The translations under genes and the position numbers were made by a program. 64,000 nt of DNA from Smallanthus sonchifolius. Lineage: Eukaryota; Streptophyta; Magnoliopsida; Asterales; Asteraceae. Location of the stretch: NCBI GenBank assembly GCA_023525975.1, contig CM042035.1, forward strand, positions 36,733,001 to 36,797,000. Direction: 5' to 3'. Position 1 is the first letter of the stretch. The number at the start of each line of letters is the position of its first letter. Of this stretch, positions 10,276 to 20,639 are shown in pieces. The notes under the pieces are model-generated. The model did no database searches and was not told the DNA's origin. It worked only from the letters and a program-made list of their open reading frames with translations.

Positions 10276-10741
10276 TGTTAGGACATGTTTTGTAAATGTT
10301 GATAAAATTCTGTGTAAGTTCTGCTAGAGGCGAACTTACACAAGTTCGCCTAGCCTATCAGAGGCGAACTTAATAAGTTTGCCTGGTCTATCAGAGGCGA
10401 ACTTAATAAGTTCGCTTAAGTCTATCAGAGGCGAACTTATTAAGTTCGCTTAGCCTATTAGAGGCAAACTTAATAAGTTCGCCTGGTGCAGAACAGTGTT
10501 TATAAATAGGTTTATAGAGTTTGTTGAGAGAGATCATAGCAGACCAGACAGAGTAAGAACATAGAGATCGAATTGTCTGATTGAGTCTGTAAACACCACT
10601 GTGAATTGGAATATAATTGAGAAGTTTATTTACGTGATTGTCTACTTTGCGTATAAACGTTGATTCGTTGGATTCCGCACTCCGAGTTAACGTCACGTCT
10701 AATCACGAGATCGATCTGTAGAAGCGCCATGAGGACCTACA
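10276..10741 (+). repeat. TE3 3' LTR (466 bp)
   Basis: Same sequence as the 5' LTR but with five hairpin units (10326-10484) instead of seven and without the 9-bp duplication. It ends GACCTACA and is followed by the duplicated target ACCAG. Confidence 0.95.
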
Positions 10742-10746
10742 ACCAG
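10742..10746. other. TE3 target-site duplication, right copy (ACCAG)
   Basis: Exact copy of 5041-5045. Confidence 0.95.
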
Positions 10747-10850
10747 TGGCGTATCCACTACCTATTCGATATACTGCGAACGAACTCTGTACACAAGTGT
10801 TAGAGTATAGACTCTTTTTGTCAGTGCATGTTTTAAAGTATCATTCCACA
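10747..10850 (-). repeat. TE2 5' LTR, second part
   Basis: Continues the LTR split by TE3 and ends ...CATTCCACA at 10850, i.e. the TG start in element orientation. The next base begins sequence identical to the interior of the TE4 LTR (compare 51502), so TE2 had inserted into the TE4 5' LTR. Confidence 0.8.
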
Positions 10851-12642
10851 GTCGTTTTATTGAATTCCGTCGTTATTTCATTCTTATTTTTAAGATCAAA
10901 ACCCTAGTTCATCCAAACTTGATATTTTCGAAATATATTAATGAATTGGTTAATTGATTGATAGTATTGTATCGATTTGGTGATTTTATGAAAATATGTG
11001 AAACCCTAGTTTTCATACGAGGTGTAAATTGAGATTTGTTGATTATGTGAAGTATAGGAATTGCATGCAAGACGTAAATTATGATTAATATAGTTGTAAT
11101 TATATTAGTTGAAAGAATTGGGATTGATTAGACGTGTTAATTGTGTAAACAAAGCGGGTAATGGACGACTTACTAAAAGAGGAAACTTTGTTAAAAAGTG
11201 ATTTTTGAATGTGAAGGTTTCTAGGTGTGTATGATGTTATAAATTGACTCTATTATGTTAGTATAGTTGTACTAATGATTGTTAACGTGTTGTTGAATGC
11301 AAATAGCTTAAATAGATCATAGGTTACTAAAAGTGGAAACTTTGTGAATTGGAACTTGATATCTAAACTTAATGATGTGTGTTATGGTAATCTATTATGT
11401 ATTAGCATGTGTAGACTGACATGGGATGATGATACGAACGTGTTATAGATAATGTGATTCATTTGAAAGCAAACATGAGTTTATATATTTAAAAAACAAA
11501 TAATAAGTTATTGTAACGTGTATTGTTGACGTAGTTTGCCATGCTAAATTAGTTATGACTTAGGTAGCATGAAACATGAATTATTTGTGTGCTAAGCGTG
11601 TTGTTATGCAAGTCAAACATTTAATCACTAAACGGGTCACCAACGGGTCGTCGAGTCAAACTTGGTCAAACTTAGTCAAACTTGGTCAAACTTAGTCAAA
11701 CTAATAAATATTTTCTAAACCCTTAAAACAATGAGATTGTTTGGATACTTAGGGTTCCTATTGCCTTGCACAAACACACACTTATAAACCGGTGTTTATA
11801 GGTGGCAGTTAGCCGTCAAGCATTCTAAGTTCGCTTTCTTTCGCACGCACTCTAAGGTGAGTTTCACGGCCCCTTTTTCTTATGGTTTAAACTTGAGGGA
11901 GAAAACATGGGTACAAACATTTAGATCTTACATTTCATTTATATCACTTGTTGTACTAAGCGCAAAACATATCATGCAAGTCCTTATTTATCGAACCGTT
12001 TAATATATGGGATAGCGAGGTAATCCTGAGTAGTACTACTGGGCATTGACAAGCCCCACCCGCGTTAGTCGCGCTAACACGACAGGTAGTCGAACGGGTG
12101 TAATATTGACCTAAACATTTACCATTGATCATGATAGTCATGGTAGGAGGCAGTTCAAACATAAACAATCAGCTTCGGTGTCGAAACGCTTTAGTAACCT
12201 GTAACTAGGTTAGCTACCTATGATATAAATTGTAAATGGTTTTATCTAGTATTCTTTACAAGCATTGAAACCTGTGAACTCACCAACATAGTGTTGACAC
12301 GTTTTAACATGTTTTCTCAGGTCATTAAGGTACAAGCACAAGCTAAGGCATGTATGTATTCGAAGTCCATCATTTTCAAACTCAAGAACTATTTATTTAA
12401 TTTATTGTTGGATTATTTATTTTTGGCGCGACTGTTTTGGCGCATGCTTTTCATTTAACTTTTCGCTTCCGCAGTCTTACATTAAATCAGTGTTTTCATT
12501 ACTAGTGTTGCATCGTGACTATGAGCAATGCTAGTGTTTTTACTAAACTCATATAGAGTCGTTCAATGTAACTAATGACTGAGATCCTGGTATGTCACGC
12601 TTCTAACGGTAAAACTTTGTTAGTGATTTTGGGGGTGTGACA
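10851..12642 (+). repeat. TE4 5' LTR, left 675 bp missing
   Basis: Matches the TE4 3' LTR from 51502 onward and ends GGGGGTGTGACA. The first 675 bp of the LTR, including the TATA box seen at 51314 in the 3' copy, are absent; TE2 stands there instead. The 5' copy has one extra 20-bp CAAACTTGGTCAAACTTAGT-type unit at 11660-11700 compared with the 3' copy. Confidence 0.92.
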
Positions 12643-12644
12643 GA

Positions 12645-12658
12645 TTAGTATCAGAGCC
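12645..12658 (+). other. TE4 primer binding site
   Basis: TTAGTATCAGAGCC lies two bases after the LTR end. It matches the initiator tRNA-Met site except for one G-to-A change (TTGG to TTAG). Confidence 0.82.
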
Positions 12659-12766
12659 ATTGGTTATAGAGAACTAGGAAATGCATACTAGACTATAACC
12701 ACGCTCATGCATTAGTTACACAAAACTTACACTCATACATGGCACTCACTCATCCCGTTACAGGAA

Positions 12767-13406
12767 ATGTTGACACCGCCTAATTCACCCGCATCCCCAG
12801 TCGTTCAGGAGCAAGATGTTCCTACCGTACCTTTGCCAGAGCCGAGGAGACGTCGACTCAACCCGACCAACACCACTGTAGGGCATGATGAGCCTATTCA
12901 TGTGCGTGTCAGAGGTAACACACAGGACTGGGATTGGTATCCCGATAGGATCAGGAACTGGATCCGCGAGGAGGAAGTCCCACCTCCACTCACTGCTGAC
13001 ATTGCTTCTTCTTCATCATCTTCTGTGCGAGCTTTGCCACCATTGCAGTACCCCTTTGAGCAGGTGTTAGCTGCCTTTGTAGCTAGGATGGACGGGGAGA
13101 TCCGAAACATGAGAGACGCAGCAGGGGAGATTTCTGGCATATTATAGCGACAGATTATGATGAATTAGAAAATTGATAAACGAACTTCAGATTTAGTACT
13201 CACTGATAAAGTCCATGAGAATTCGGCAAATGGATGTGTGGATATGGAAGACCGGCGATATACTCCACACCAGGGTTGAGCAAGTGGAGGCTCGACTTGC
13301 AGCTGCTGAAGCAGTAGGAGTTGCACCAGAGGATGCACCCGCAGGAGATCAGGCCGAGGATGAGGATGCAACATCTGATGTTACATCAGCTAGCAGTGGC
13401 ATCTGA
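12767..13406 (+). pseudogene. TE4: extra ORF upstream of gag (ORF0), broken
   Basis: Not a known Gypsy domain that I recognise. ATG at 12767 opens MLTPPNSPASPVV. The layout is a Pro-rich N-terminus with RRRRL, a Trp-rich middle (DWDWYPDRIRNWIREEE), an Ala/Phe segment (FEQVLAAFVARMDGEIRNM) ending at a TAG (13145-13147), then, after more stops and a frameshift, a coiled-coil piece (VEQVEARLAAAEAV) and an acidic tail ending SASSGI at 13406. TE5 has the same parts in the same order at 36421-35650 (for example AFAAFVFYMSRELSIVKDATDEI). Shared protein pattern in two diverged elements suggests real coding. Intact length would be about 210 codons. It lies between primer site and gag in sense orientation. 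Confidence 0.7.
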
Positions 13407-13662
13407 TATCTTATCTTCATTACTTATTTACGTCTTTTCTTTTGAACCTAGATGAGCAGGGTTGTTCCCATCCAACAGATGTTTCTAGAATTTTGATTTT
13501 TGATTGAATTTAGTTGTAATCGTTACAATTTATTTTATCAAGTATTACTATTATTGACATGTTAGATGTTGTGGTTTAAATTTTCTTTTGTTTACTGGTA
13601 CTTGTATGATGATAAAATGTGATGTATTTTTCTCATTATTGTATGTTGTGAATGTAAAGATA

Positions 13663-14718
13663 ATGTCTGGAAGAGGAAATGGACGTGGTGGACGCGGTGG
13701 TCGCGGAAACATTAACATGACTGCAGCCAAGCTCGCGGCACTCATAAATGAGCGTGTGGCTGAAGCGGTAGCAGCTAGTCAAGCCGCTGTTAATGCTGGA
13801 GGTAAAGCAAAATACTATCGACTCTAGTGAGTCATCATTCATCCTAAACTCAAATTCGAATATGGTATTCTTAAAGCGAATTCTTGTTTACAATTCAGGT
13901 CAACACAATCACCAGCAGGCCTGTACTTTTAAAGCTTACATGGATTGCAAGCCTCACTCATTCAGTTGAGCCGAAGGGGCTGTTGGTTTACTCCGATGGA
14001 TGGAGAAATCTGAATCCGCTTTTGCAATGTGCAATTGTCCACCGAATAATCAGGTGAAGTATGCATCTGACACACTTGAGGGTCCGACCCTTACTTGGTG
14101 GAACTCCCAAGTGAAAATGCTAACTCTTGAGATGGCAAACGCACTGCCATGGGACGAATTTAAGACTATGTTGCGGGAGGAGTATTGTCCCCGTGATGAA
14201 GTACAGAAACTTGAGGGCGAGTTCTGGAACCTCAAGATGGAAGGATCTGAGATTGAAGCCTACACTACTCGTTCGCATGAACTGGAGAACTTGTATCCGC
14301 AAATGGTAACACCTCCCTATAAGAGGATCGATAAATTCATTGATGGTTTGGTTCTGCAAATTCAGAGCATGGTGACATCTTCTAATCCTACTACAATCCA
14401 GCAGGCAATCAGGTTGGCTCACAGGCTAACCGATCAGGCAGTCGCTTAGGGCACTCTACCCCCTAGAGGTGCGTTATCAAAGACAACTGACAACAAGCGG
14501 AAGTTTGACAGTTCATTCCCCAAAACCTTCTAGTCAAACCCACCTCCTCAAAAAAACTACAGCAACACCGTAAGCTTGAACCGTCAAAGAACAACAATCA
14601 GTCTACCTCTTATCAACAGAATCAGAGTTCATATGTTGGCAAGTACCCGAAGTGCAACAAATGTAACTTCCACCATCATGGAGCGTGTGACCGGTACCGT
14701 TGCAACCGGTGTGGAAAG
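13663..14718 (+). pseudogene. TE4: gag with candidate intron, broken
   Basis: ATG at 13663 opens MSGRGNGRGGRGGRG (RG-rich), followed by a helical stretch (AKLAALINERVAEAVAAS). The frame then meets a candidate intron (13802-13898). After it the gag core continues: ACTFKAYMDC, WWNSQVKML, EYCPRDEVQKLEGEFW, and IRLAHRLTDQAVA ending at a TAG (14447-14449). A TGA at about 13966 stands where relatives have Gly. Around 14470-14640 frameshifts separate the core from the zinc knuckle CNRCGKMGHLAKDC (from 14701). Gag would package the RNA and form the particle. The same exon layout is seen in TE5. Confidence 0.85.
13802..13898 (+). other. Candidate 97-bp spliceosomal intron in TE4 gag
   Basis: AG|GTAAAG at the left and TTCAG|GT at the right bound 97 AT-rich bases with in-frame stops (TAG at about 13828). 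Removing it joins the RG-rich exon to the gag core in frame, in phase 1. TE5 has a 97-bp sequence at the same place with its own GT...AG ends and the same phase, while TE6 gag reads straight through this place. Splicing is inferred, not shown. Confidence 0.7.
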
Positions 14719-17619
14719 ATGGGTCATTTGGCCAAAGACTGTAGAGTAGATCTGCAGAACAAACAGACACCACCTGGAGACGCACCCAAAGGCTATTTTG
14801 AGTGGGGTAAAGAAGGGCATTTCAAGAAAAATTACCCGCAGTTGAGGAGAAACGGAAACGGGAATGGAAATGGCAGCAATCATGAGGGCGGTAATGGAAA
14901 TGGTAATAACCACCAGGGTAGAAATGGTAATAACAACGGAAATGGTTCAAAGGGCCGAGCATTTGTGATTGGATCGGGAAAAGCTTGGAATAATCAGAAC
15001 GTGGTTAACGGTATGTTTCTCTTAAACGATCATTTTGCTCCTGTACTTTTTGATACTGGCGCCGATAGAAGTTTTATATCTAGAGAACTTAGTAGTCAGT
15101 TAGAAATAAACCCAACTTTACTAGAGCATCATTATACCATAGAGATAGCAGACGGTAAAGTAATTGAGGCAACCCACATCCTCAAGGGATGTAAGTTAGA
15201 ACTCTCTGGTCACAAACTCGACATCGATCTCATGCCAGTTACACTTGGCAGTTTTGACATAATTGTGGGCATGGATTGGTTATCTAAAAACCAAGCTGAG
15301 ATCATCGGTATTGAGAAGATCGTTCGTATACCCCTTCCTAGTGGAGAGATCCTATCCATTCAGGGCGAAATAAGTGGTGCAGTGATGGGCATCATATCTT
15401 TCATGAAGGCGCAGAAGTGTTTGCGTACGGGTCATACCTCAATATTAGCCCTTGTCGCTAACAAGTCTACCGAGGAGAAGAAGTTAGTAGATATCCCTAT
15501 CGTTCGTGAATTCCCAGAAGTATTTCCTGAATACCTACCTGGTCTTCCACCTCATCGTCAGGTCGAATTTCGGATTGACCTAACACCCGGAGCAGCGCCT
15601 ATTGCTCGAGCACCGTATAGACTTGCACCAAGTGAGTTGCAGGAGCTATCCACACAACTGCAAGAGTTGTTAGATAAAGGTTTTATCCGATCTAGCTCAT
15701 CGCCTTGGGGAGCCCCAGTCCTATTTATCAAAAAGAAAGATGGAACTTTTCGCATGTGCATTGATTACCGAGAGTTAAACAAGGTAACATTCAAGAACCG
15801 CTACCCACTACCCCGCATTGACGATTTATTCGACCAATTTCAAGGGTCAAGTTTCTACTCGAAAATCGACTTAAGATCTGGATATCATCAGCTGAGGGTT
15901 CGAGATGAAGATGTATCCAAGACTGCATTCAGAACCCGGTACGGCCATTTCGAGTTTTTAGTCATGCCATTTGGATTAACCAAAGCACCCGCGGTGTTCA
16001 TGGACGTCATGAACCGTGTGTGTAAACCTTACCTGGACCAATTCGTCATTGTTTTTATTAACGATATCCTCATATACTCTAAGAGTCAGGAAAAGCATGA
16101 GGAGCATCTGCGTTTGATCCTTGAGCTACTGAAACAGGAGCAGCTGTACGCTAAGTTTTCCAAATGTGATTTTTGGATTCGCGAGGTTCAATTTCTAGGA
16201 CATGTGATCAATGAGAAAGGAATACATGTCGATCCAGTCAAAGTGGAAGCTATCAAGAATTGGGCAGCACCATCAACTCCAACCGAAGTTCGGCAATTCC
16301 TAGGATTGGCCGGATACTACCGTCGTTTTATCGAGGGATTCTCTAAGATTGCCCAACGTCTCACCGCCTTAACCCAAAAAGATAAACCCTATAATTGGAG
16401 CGAGACTCAAGAATCAGCATTCCAACTACTGAAGCAGAAACTATGTAGCGCATCCATCCTGTCTCAACGAGAGGGAACGGATGACTTCGTGGTGTATTGC
16501 GATGCCTCTCGGTTGTGTATTGATGAAACGCGATAAGGTTATCGCATACGCTTCTCGACAGTTAAAATCCACGAAAAGAACTACACGACTCACGATTTGG
16601 AGTTAGGAGCCGTGGTGTTTGCACTCAATATAAGGACACATTACTTGTACGGTACCAAGTGCACCATCTACACTGATCACAAGAGTCTTCAGCATATTTT
16701 TGAGCAGAAAGAGTTGAACATGCGTCAATGTCGTTGGATCAAGTTATTAAACGATTATGATTGTGCAATCAAGTACCATATAGGCAAAGCTAATGTGGTG
16801 GCCGATGCCCTAAGCCGAAAAGAAACCAAACCCCTATGGTTTAGAGCATTACAAACTCACTATTCATACAGGATTACCCGAACAAATCCGCAATGCCCAG
16901 CTCGAAGCCTTAAAAGAGGAGAACTTACCATTGGAATCCACTCGTGGTATGGAGAAACAACTTGAGGTTAAAGCAGATAGTATTCGCTACTTCGCAGAAC
17001 GAATATGGATACCAATATATGGAAACCTAAGAAATCTAGTCATGGATGAAGCTCACAAATCCCGATACTCTATCCATCCGGGATCCGACAAGATGTATCA
17101 CGATCTAAAAGTTTTGTATTGGTGGCCGAACATGAAAGCCGACATAGCCACCTACGTGAGCAAGTGTCTAACTTGTTCAAAGGTCAAGGTGGAGTACCAA
17201 AAGCCATAGGGAATACTTCAACAACCGGAAATCCCGATGTGGAAATGGGAACAGATTTCTATGGATTTCATAACCAAATTACCCCGAACCCCTACTAGAT
17301 GTGACACAATCTGGGTAATAGTGGATCGCCTAACCAAATCCGCTCATTTCCTTGCTATCAAAGAGACCGAAAAAAGGGAAAAGTTAACTCGCCTCTATCT
17401 TAAAGAAGTAGTATCCCGACATGGAGTACCAATCTCAATCATTTCCGATAGAGATGCCCGATTCACCTCACGTTTCTGGCAATCATTGTAGAAAACTCTA
17501 GGCACGCACCTGGATATGAGCACAGCGTACCATCCTCAAACAGATGGCCAGAGTGAGCGTACCATTCAAACCCTAGAAGACATGTTAAAAGCTTGTGTGA
17601 TTGATTTTAGTAACAGTTG
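14701..17619 (+). pseudogene. TE4: Gypsy pol, left part (knuckle, protease, RT, RNase H, integrase), broken
   Basis: One open frame runs from about 14719 to 16536: zinc knuckle, an Asn/Gly-rich linker, protease with the intact motif LFDTGADRSFIS (about 15044-15080), and reverse transcriptase (MCIDYRELNKV, FYSKIDLRSGYHQ, MPFGLTKAPAVF). The RT catalytic box reads FINDILIYSK where FIDD is expected, so one catalytic Asp is Asn (about 16059-16062). A deletion/frameshift at about 16505 splits RNase H (YTDHKSLQHIF at 16660). Integrase follows from 16931 (CLTCSKVK; VDRLTKSAHFLAI) with a TAG at 17207-17209 and another at 17489. TE5 interrupts the integrase at 17619; the rest is at 49999-50690. Confidence 0.93.
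17615..17619. other. TE5 target-site duplication, left copy (AGTTG)
   Basis: AGTTG precedes the TE5 left LTR and recurs at 49994-49998, where the interrupted TE4 integrase resumes. This proves TE5 inserted into TE4. Confidence 0.95.
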
Positions 17620-18694
17620 TGTCACACCCCCAATTTCAACTAACGGAGTTTTACTGTTTGGGAAGTGACGAAGCAGGATCTCAGACATTAGTTACTTTGA
17701 ACGACTCTACATGGGACTCAAAATGAAAATATCATACTAATCAGAGTTTCAATGTGGAAGCGTAAAGAAAGTAAATGCGCAAAACACACGCGCCCAAAAC
17801 CAAAGTCCAAAAGTCCAAAAGTCCAAAACGTCCAACCAAACCAAGTACAATACAAAATAATCCAAACAAGTATAAATAAGTCATAATCAAAATAGTTGAA
17901 TCCCATGCATGCCCTAATGTGCACCTGTGTCTTATCTTAGCGACCTGAGAAAACATGTAAGAAAATATGTCAACACGAGGTTGGTGAGTTCACAGGTTTC
18001 AATATATGTAAATAAGCGTTTACCAGATTTATGTTCATTCAGTATGTATCTATAGGTAGCTAACCTATGCTCATGTTTAACTCAAGCGCTCGCAACCGAA
18101 GCTGACTGTTTGTTTATTTGCCTCCTGCCAGGTCTATCAACACTGGCGGTGTGAGTAGGCTAACATTTCACACGTTCGATCTCTAATCGAGTTAGCGCGA
18201 CTAACACGGGTGGGATTTGTCAAACCCATTAGTACTACTAAATATTACCTCGCTAAGATCCATATTAACGGTCCGATATAAGATGAGGACTTTCTGTGAT
18301 AGCGTGTTACTCTTATCTTTAACATTGATATCATACGAATTACAAAATCCCAAAGTCGTTTAATCATGTTTTCTCCCCCAAGTTAAAACAGTAAAAAGGG
18401 GCCGTGAAAACTCACCTGCGTTGCGTTGTAGGTAGTATCACACAAAAGATAAGTTGGAACCACGTGTGTAAGTCTCAAACGACTTACGAATGACCTAAAA
18501 TTATAAACACATAAATTAGGGATAACAATGGGAATTGTGATAGTGACACGGAATGAGAAACGTTCTAAAGAAACGTTCTAATATTCAAGAGTGGACGAAA
18601 GTGTCCACGGAGTTAGGAATTACTTTATACGACGAATGACACAATTAATAATAAATATAACCGGGTGTTTTGTCATTCATAAAAATTAAGAAAG

Positions 18695-18900
18695 TGATAA
18701 TATATATACGAGTAAATAATATAACTAAATATATTATTATTTGGTCTCAATCGATACACGATGTTATAAAATGATTCGAAATAATATAAATATGTATATT
18801 ATTTAATATTACGGGTCACGGTTTGAAAATAATATAAACATATTATTTTATACGAATTTACGGTTTAAAAATAATATAAACATATTATTTTTTTTGTTGA
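18695..18900 (-). repeat. AT-rich palindrome cluster in TE5 left LTR
   Basis: Several copies of AAATAATAT...ATATTATTT with 4-base centres (for example AAATAATATAAACATATTAT) are separated by short GC-bearing spacers such as ACGGGTCACGGTTTG. The same cluster is in the right LTR at 37600-37795, and a related one in both TE7 LTRs. Confidence 0.8.
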
Positions 18901-19063
18901 TAATAACAATAATATTTTATTTATAAAAGTGGAAATAATAAAAAAATGTTAATAATTCAAACTCGAGTCCACGGGTTGTTTCCCGGGCTAAAACACATTT
19001 ATATAATACTATAATAATATAGGGTTTGATTTTTAACCATTAAATATATTTAGAAAATTGTCT

Positions 19064-19150
19064 AAAAAGAAATGTGGGAGCCCGGACTCAAACCCGGGTC
19101 TCTCCCACACACGCACACTGTCCTAACCAGTCCCGCCCGGTAGGGTATCG
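19064..19150 (-). other. tRNA-like element with B box and T-tract in TE5 left LTR
   Basis: On the minus strand: an A-box-like GGACTGGTTAGGACAG, a B box GGTTTGAGTCC (canonical GGTTCGAGTCC in the right-LTR copy), a stem GTGGGAG / CTCCCAC around it, then a T5 tract at 19064-19068. The arrangement resembles the 3' half of a class II tRNA gene with its Pol III terminator. It occurs at the same relative place in four LTR copies (also 39422, 47233, 48551). Confidence 0.6.
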
Positions 19151-20508
19151 CGACTAAACCCGGATCAGTTTGGTTTTAACATTCAACTCCAGCGTGTTCT
19201 TCCCTCCATCGTAACCGAGCCAAAACTAGTCCCAAAACCCCCTGATTCGGTCATGATTGGTAAAACAAGTTTAGGGGTTTTGTTTATCAAGGATTGGCGA
19301 AGTCGTCGGTGGAATTAATTGCAAAAACAACAAGTATCGAACCGTTTATTTACCGTCTGAACATCGAAACCCTAGAATTTGAACTCCAAATCGATTTGTT
19401 TAATTCTGATAATTAAAGGGTTTGAATTTATGGGGCTATTGATGATTAAGGGTTTTCGAATCTACCCATATGGTTTAATTGGATTTAAACTGAGTTTAGG
19501 ATTGAGTTCGACTAAACTGGATTCGTGAAGAACCCTAGATTTCGGTTTCGTTTAATCCGATGTTACAAGACTTCAAAAGGTTAGGGCTTTCAAAGGCTTG
19601 ATGATGGCGAATCTATCTTTATAGTTTAATTGGATTTATAGTGTGTCTAGGTATGGCTCGATTAAATCCGAATGTATATGAACCCTAGATTCAAGATCAT
19701 GACCAATTCGATGTTATACCATTAAATTAACATAGGGCTTTCATTGCACAGGCGATTCCGAGTCTATAGGTGTAGGTTAATTGAATTGAGATCACACCTA
19801 GACTGGTAATCGATTAAACCTCGAATGTATGAACCCTAGAATCGGGTTCTTGCTAATTTTGATGTTTTAAGCCCTAATTGGCATAGGGCTTTTCATCTGG
19901 AAGTAAAAAACGAAGGTAAGGGTGTGTTCAATTACCAGAAACAGATGCGAATTGACTGAGCTCGACTAGGACGGGTTCCGTCCTTGACGCGTTTGGTTTC
20001 GGCGACTTCGATTGTGTTTCTGGCCGAATTGAGTTGTGAAAAAGATCCAGAGGAGTGCGAATGAAGTGCGTAGATGCTCAATTGTGAGATTAACAGACGA
20101 GTGCAAGAGAATTTGATCGTGGAAGTGGGGGTTTCAACGGTTGCGAGTTTAATGGACATAATTGGGTTTAATTCAAAAATAATGATAATGATTAAGGCTC
20201 AAAGATGTCAAAACTGTTGGTAATGGTCGAATCAATTACGAAATTATGTAAAATTCGGTTACAGTTTGTGAATTAAGATCAATGTTTGCGAATATGACTT
20301 TATGAAAGTCAACAAAAACTAAATTCGATCGATTTTGACTTTGAGAACTCAATGGAACAGGTTTTAGGTATTTACATAACTAGTCCCTGTGGTTTTAATT
20401 CAATTATTGACAGAATTAGTCCTTGGGGTATAATATTGAGTTATCTGGGTTAGGTTTTAACAGAAAATGTAATGAAATTTCTAACAGGACTAAGTGAAAA
20501 GTCCGGAT

Positions 20509-20630
20509 TGTCACATCATCCCCTAGTTGAGAGAATTTTCATCCCGAAAATTTAAATAAATAAAAAAAAATTTCTGAGGTGTCATATCATCCCCTAGTTG
20601 AAAGAATTTTCGTCCCGAAAATTAGAATAG
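20509..20630 (-). repeat. TE5 duplicated polypurine-tract module
   Basis: Two copies of a module (TGTCACATCATCCCCTAGTT on the plus strand, then a hairpin AATTTTCGTCCCGAAAATT) start at 20509 and 20580, period 71. In element orientation the LTR-proximal copy supplies the polypurine tract AGGGGATGA directly before the LTR. The distal copy has a degenerate LTR edge (TGTCATA). TE4 and TE7 show the same duplication. Confidence 0.85.
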
Positions 20631-20639
20631 TATCTTAAG

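Larger units (their letters stand above)
17620..20515 (-). repeat. TE5 left LTR (3' LTR of a minus-strand element, 2896 bp)
   Basis: Plus strand starts TGTCACACCCCCAATTTC and ends GGATTGTCACA. It matches the right LTR (36537-37928 plus 48529-49993, about 2857 bp) with a few percent difference and small indels. It contains an AT-rich palindrome block (18695-18895) and a tRNA-like element (19064-19150). Open frames in it are short and not conserved as proteins. Confidence 0.95.
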
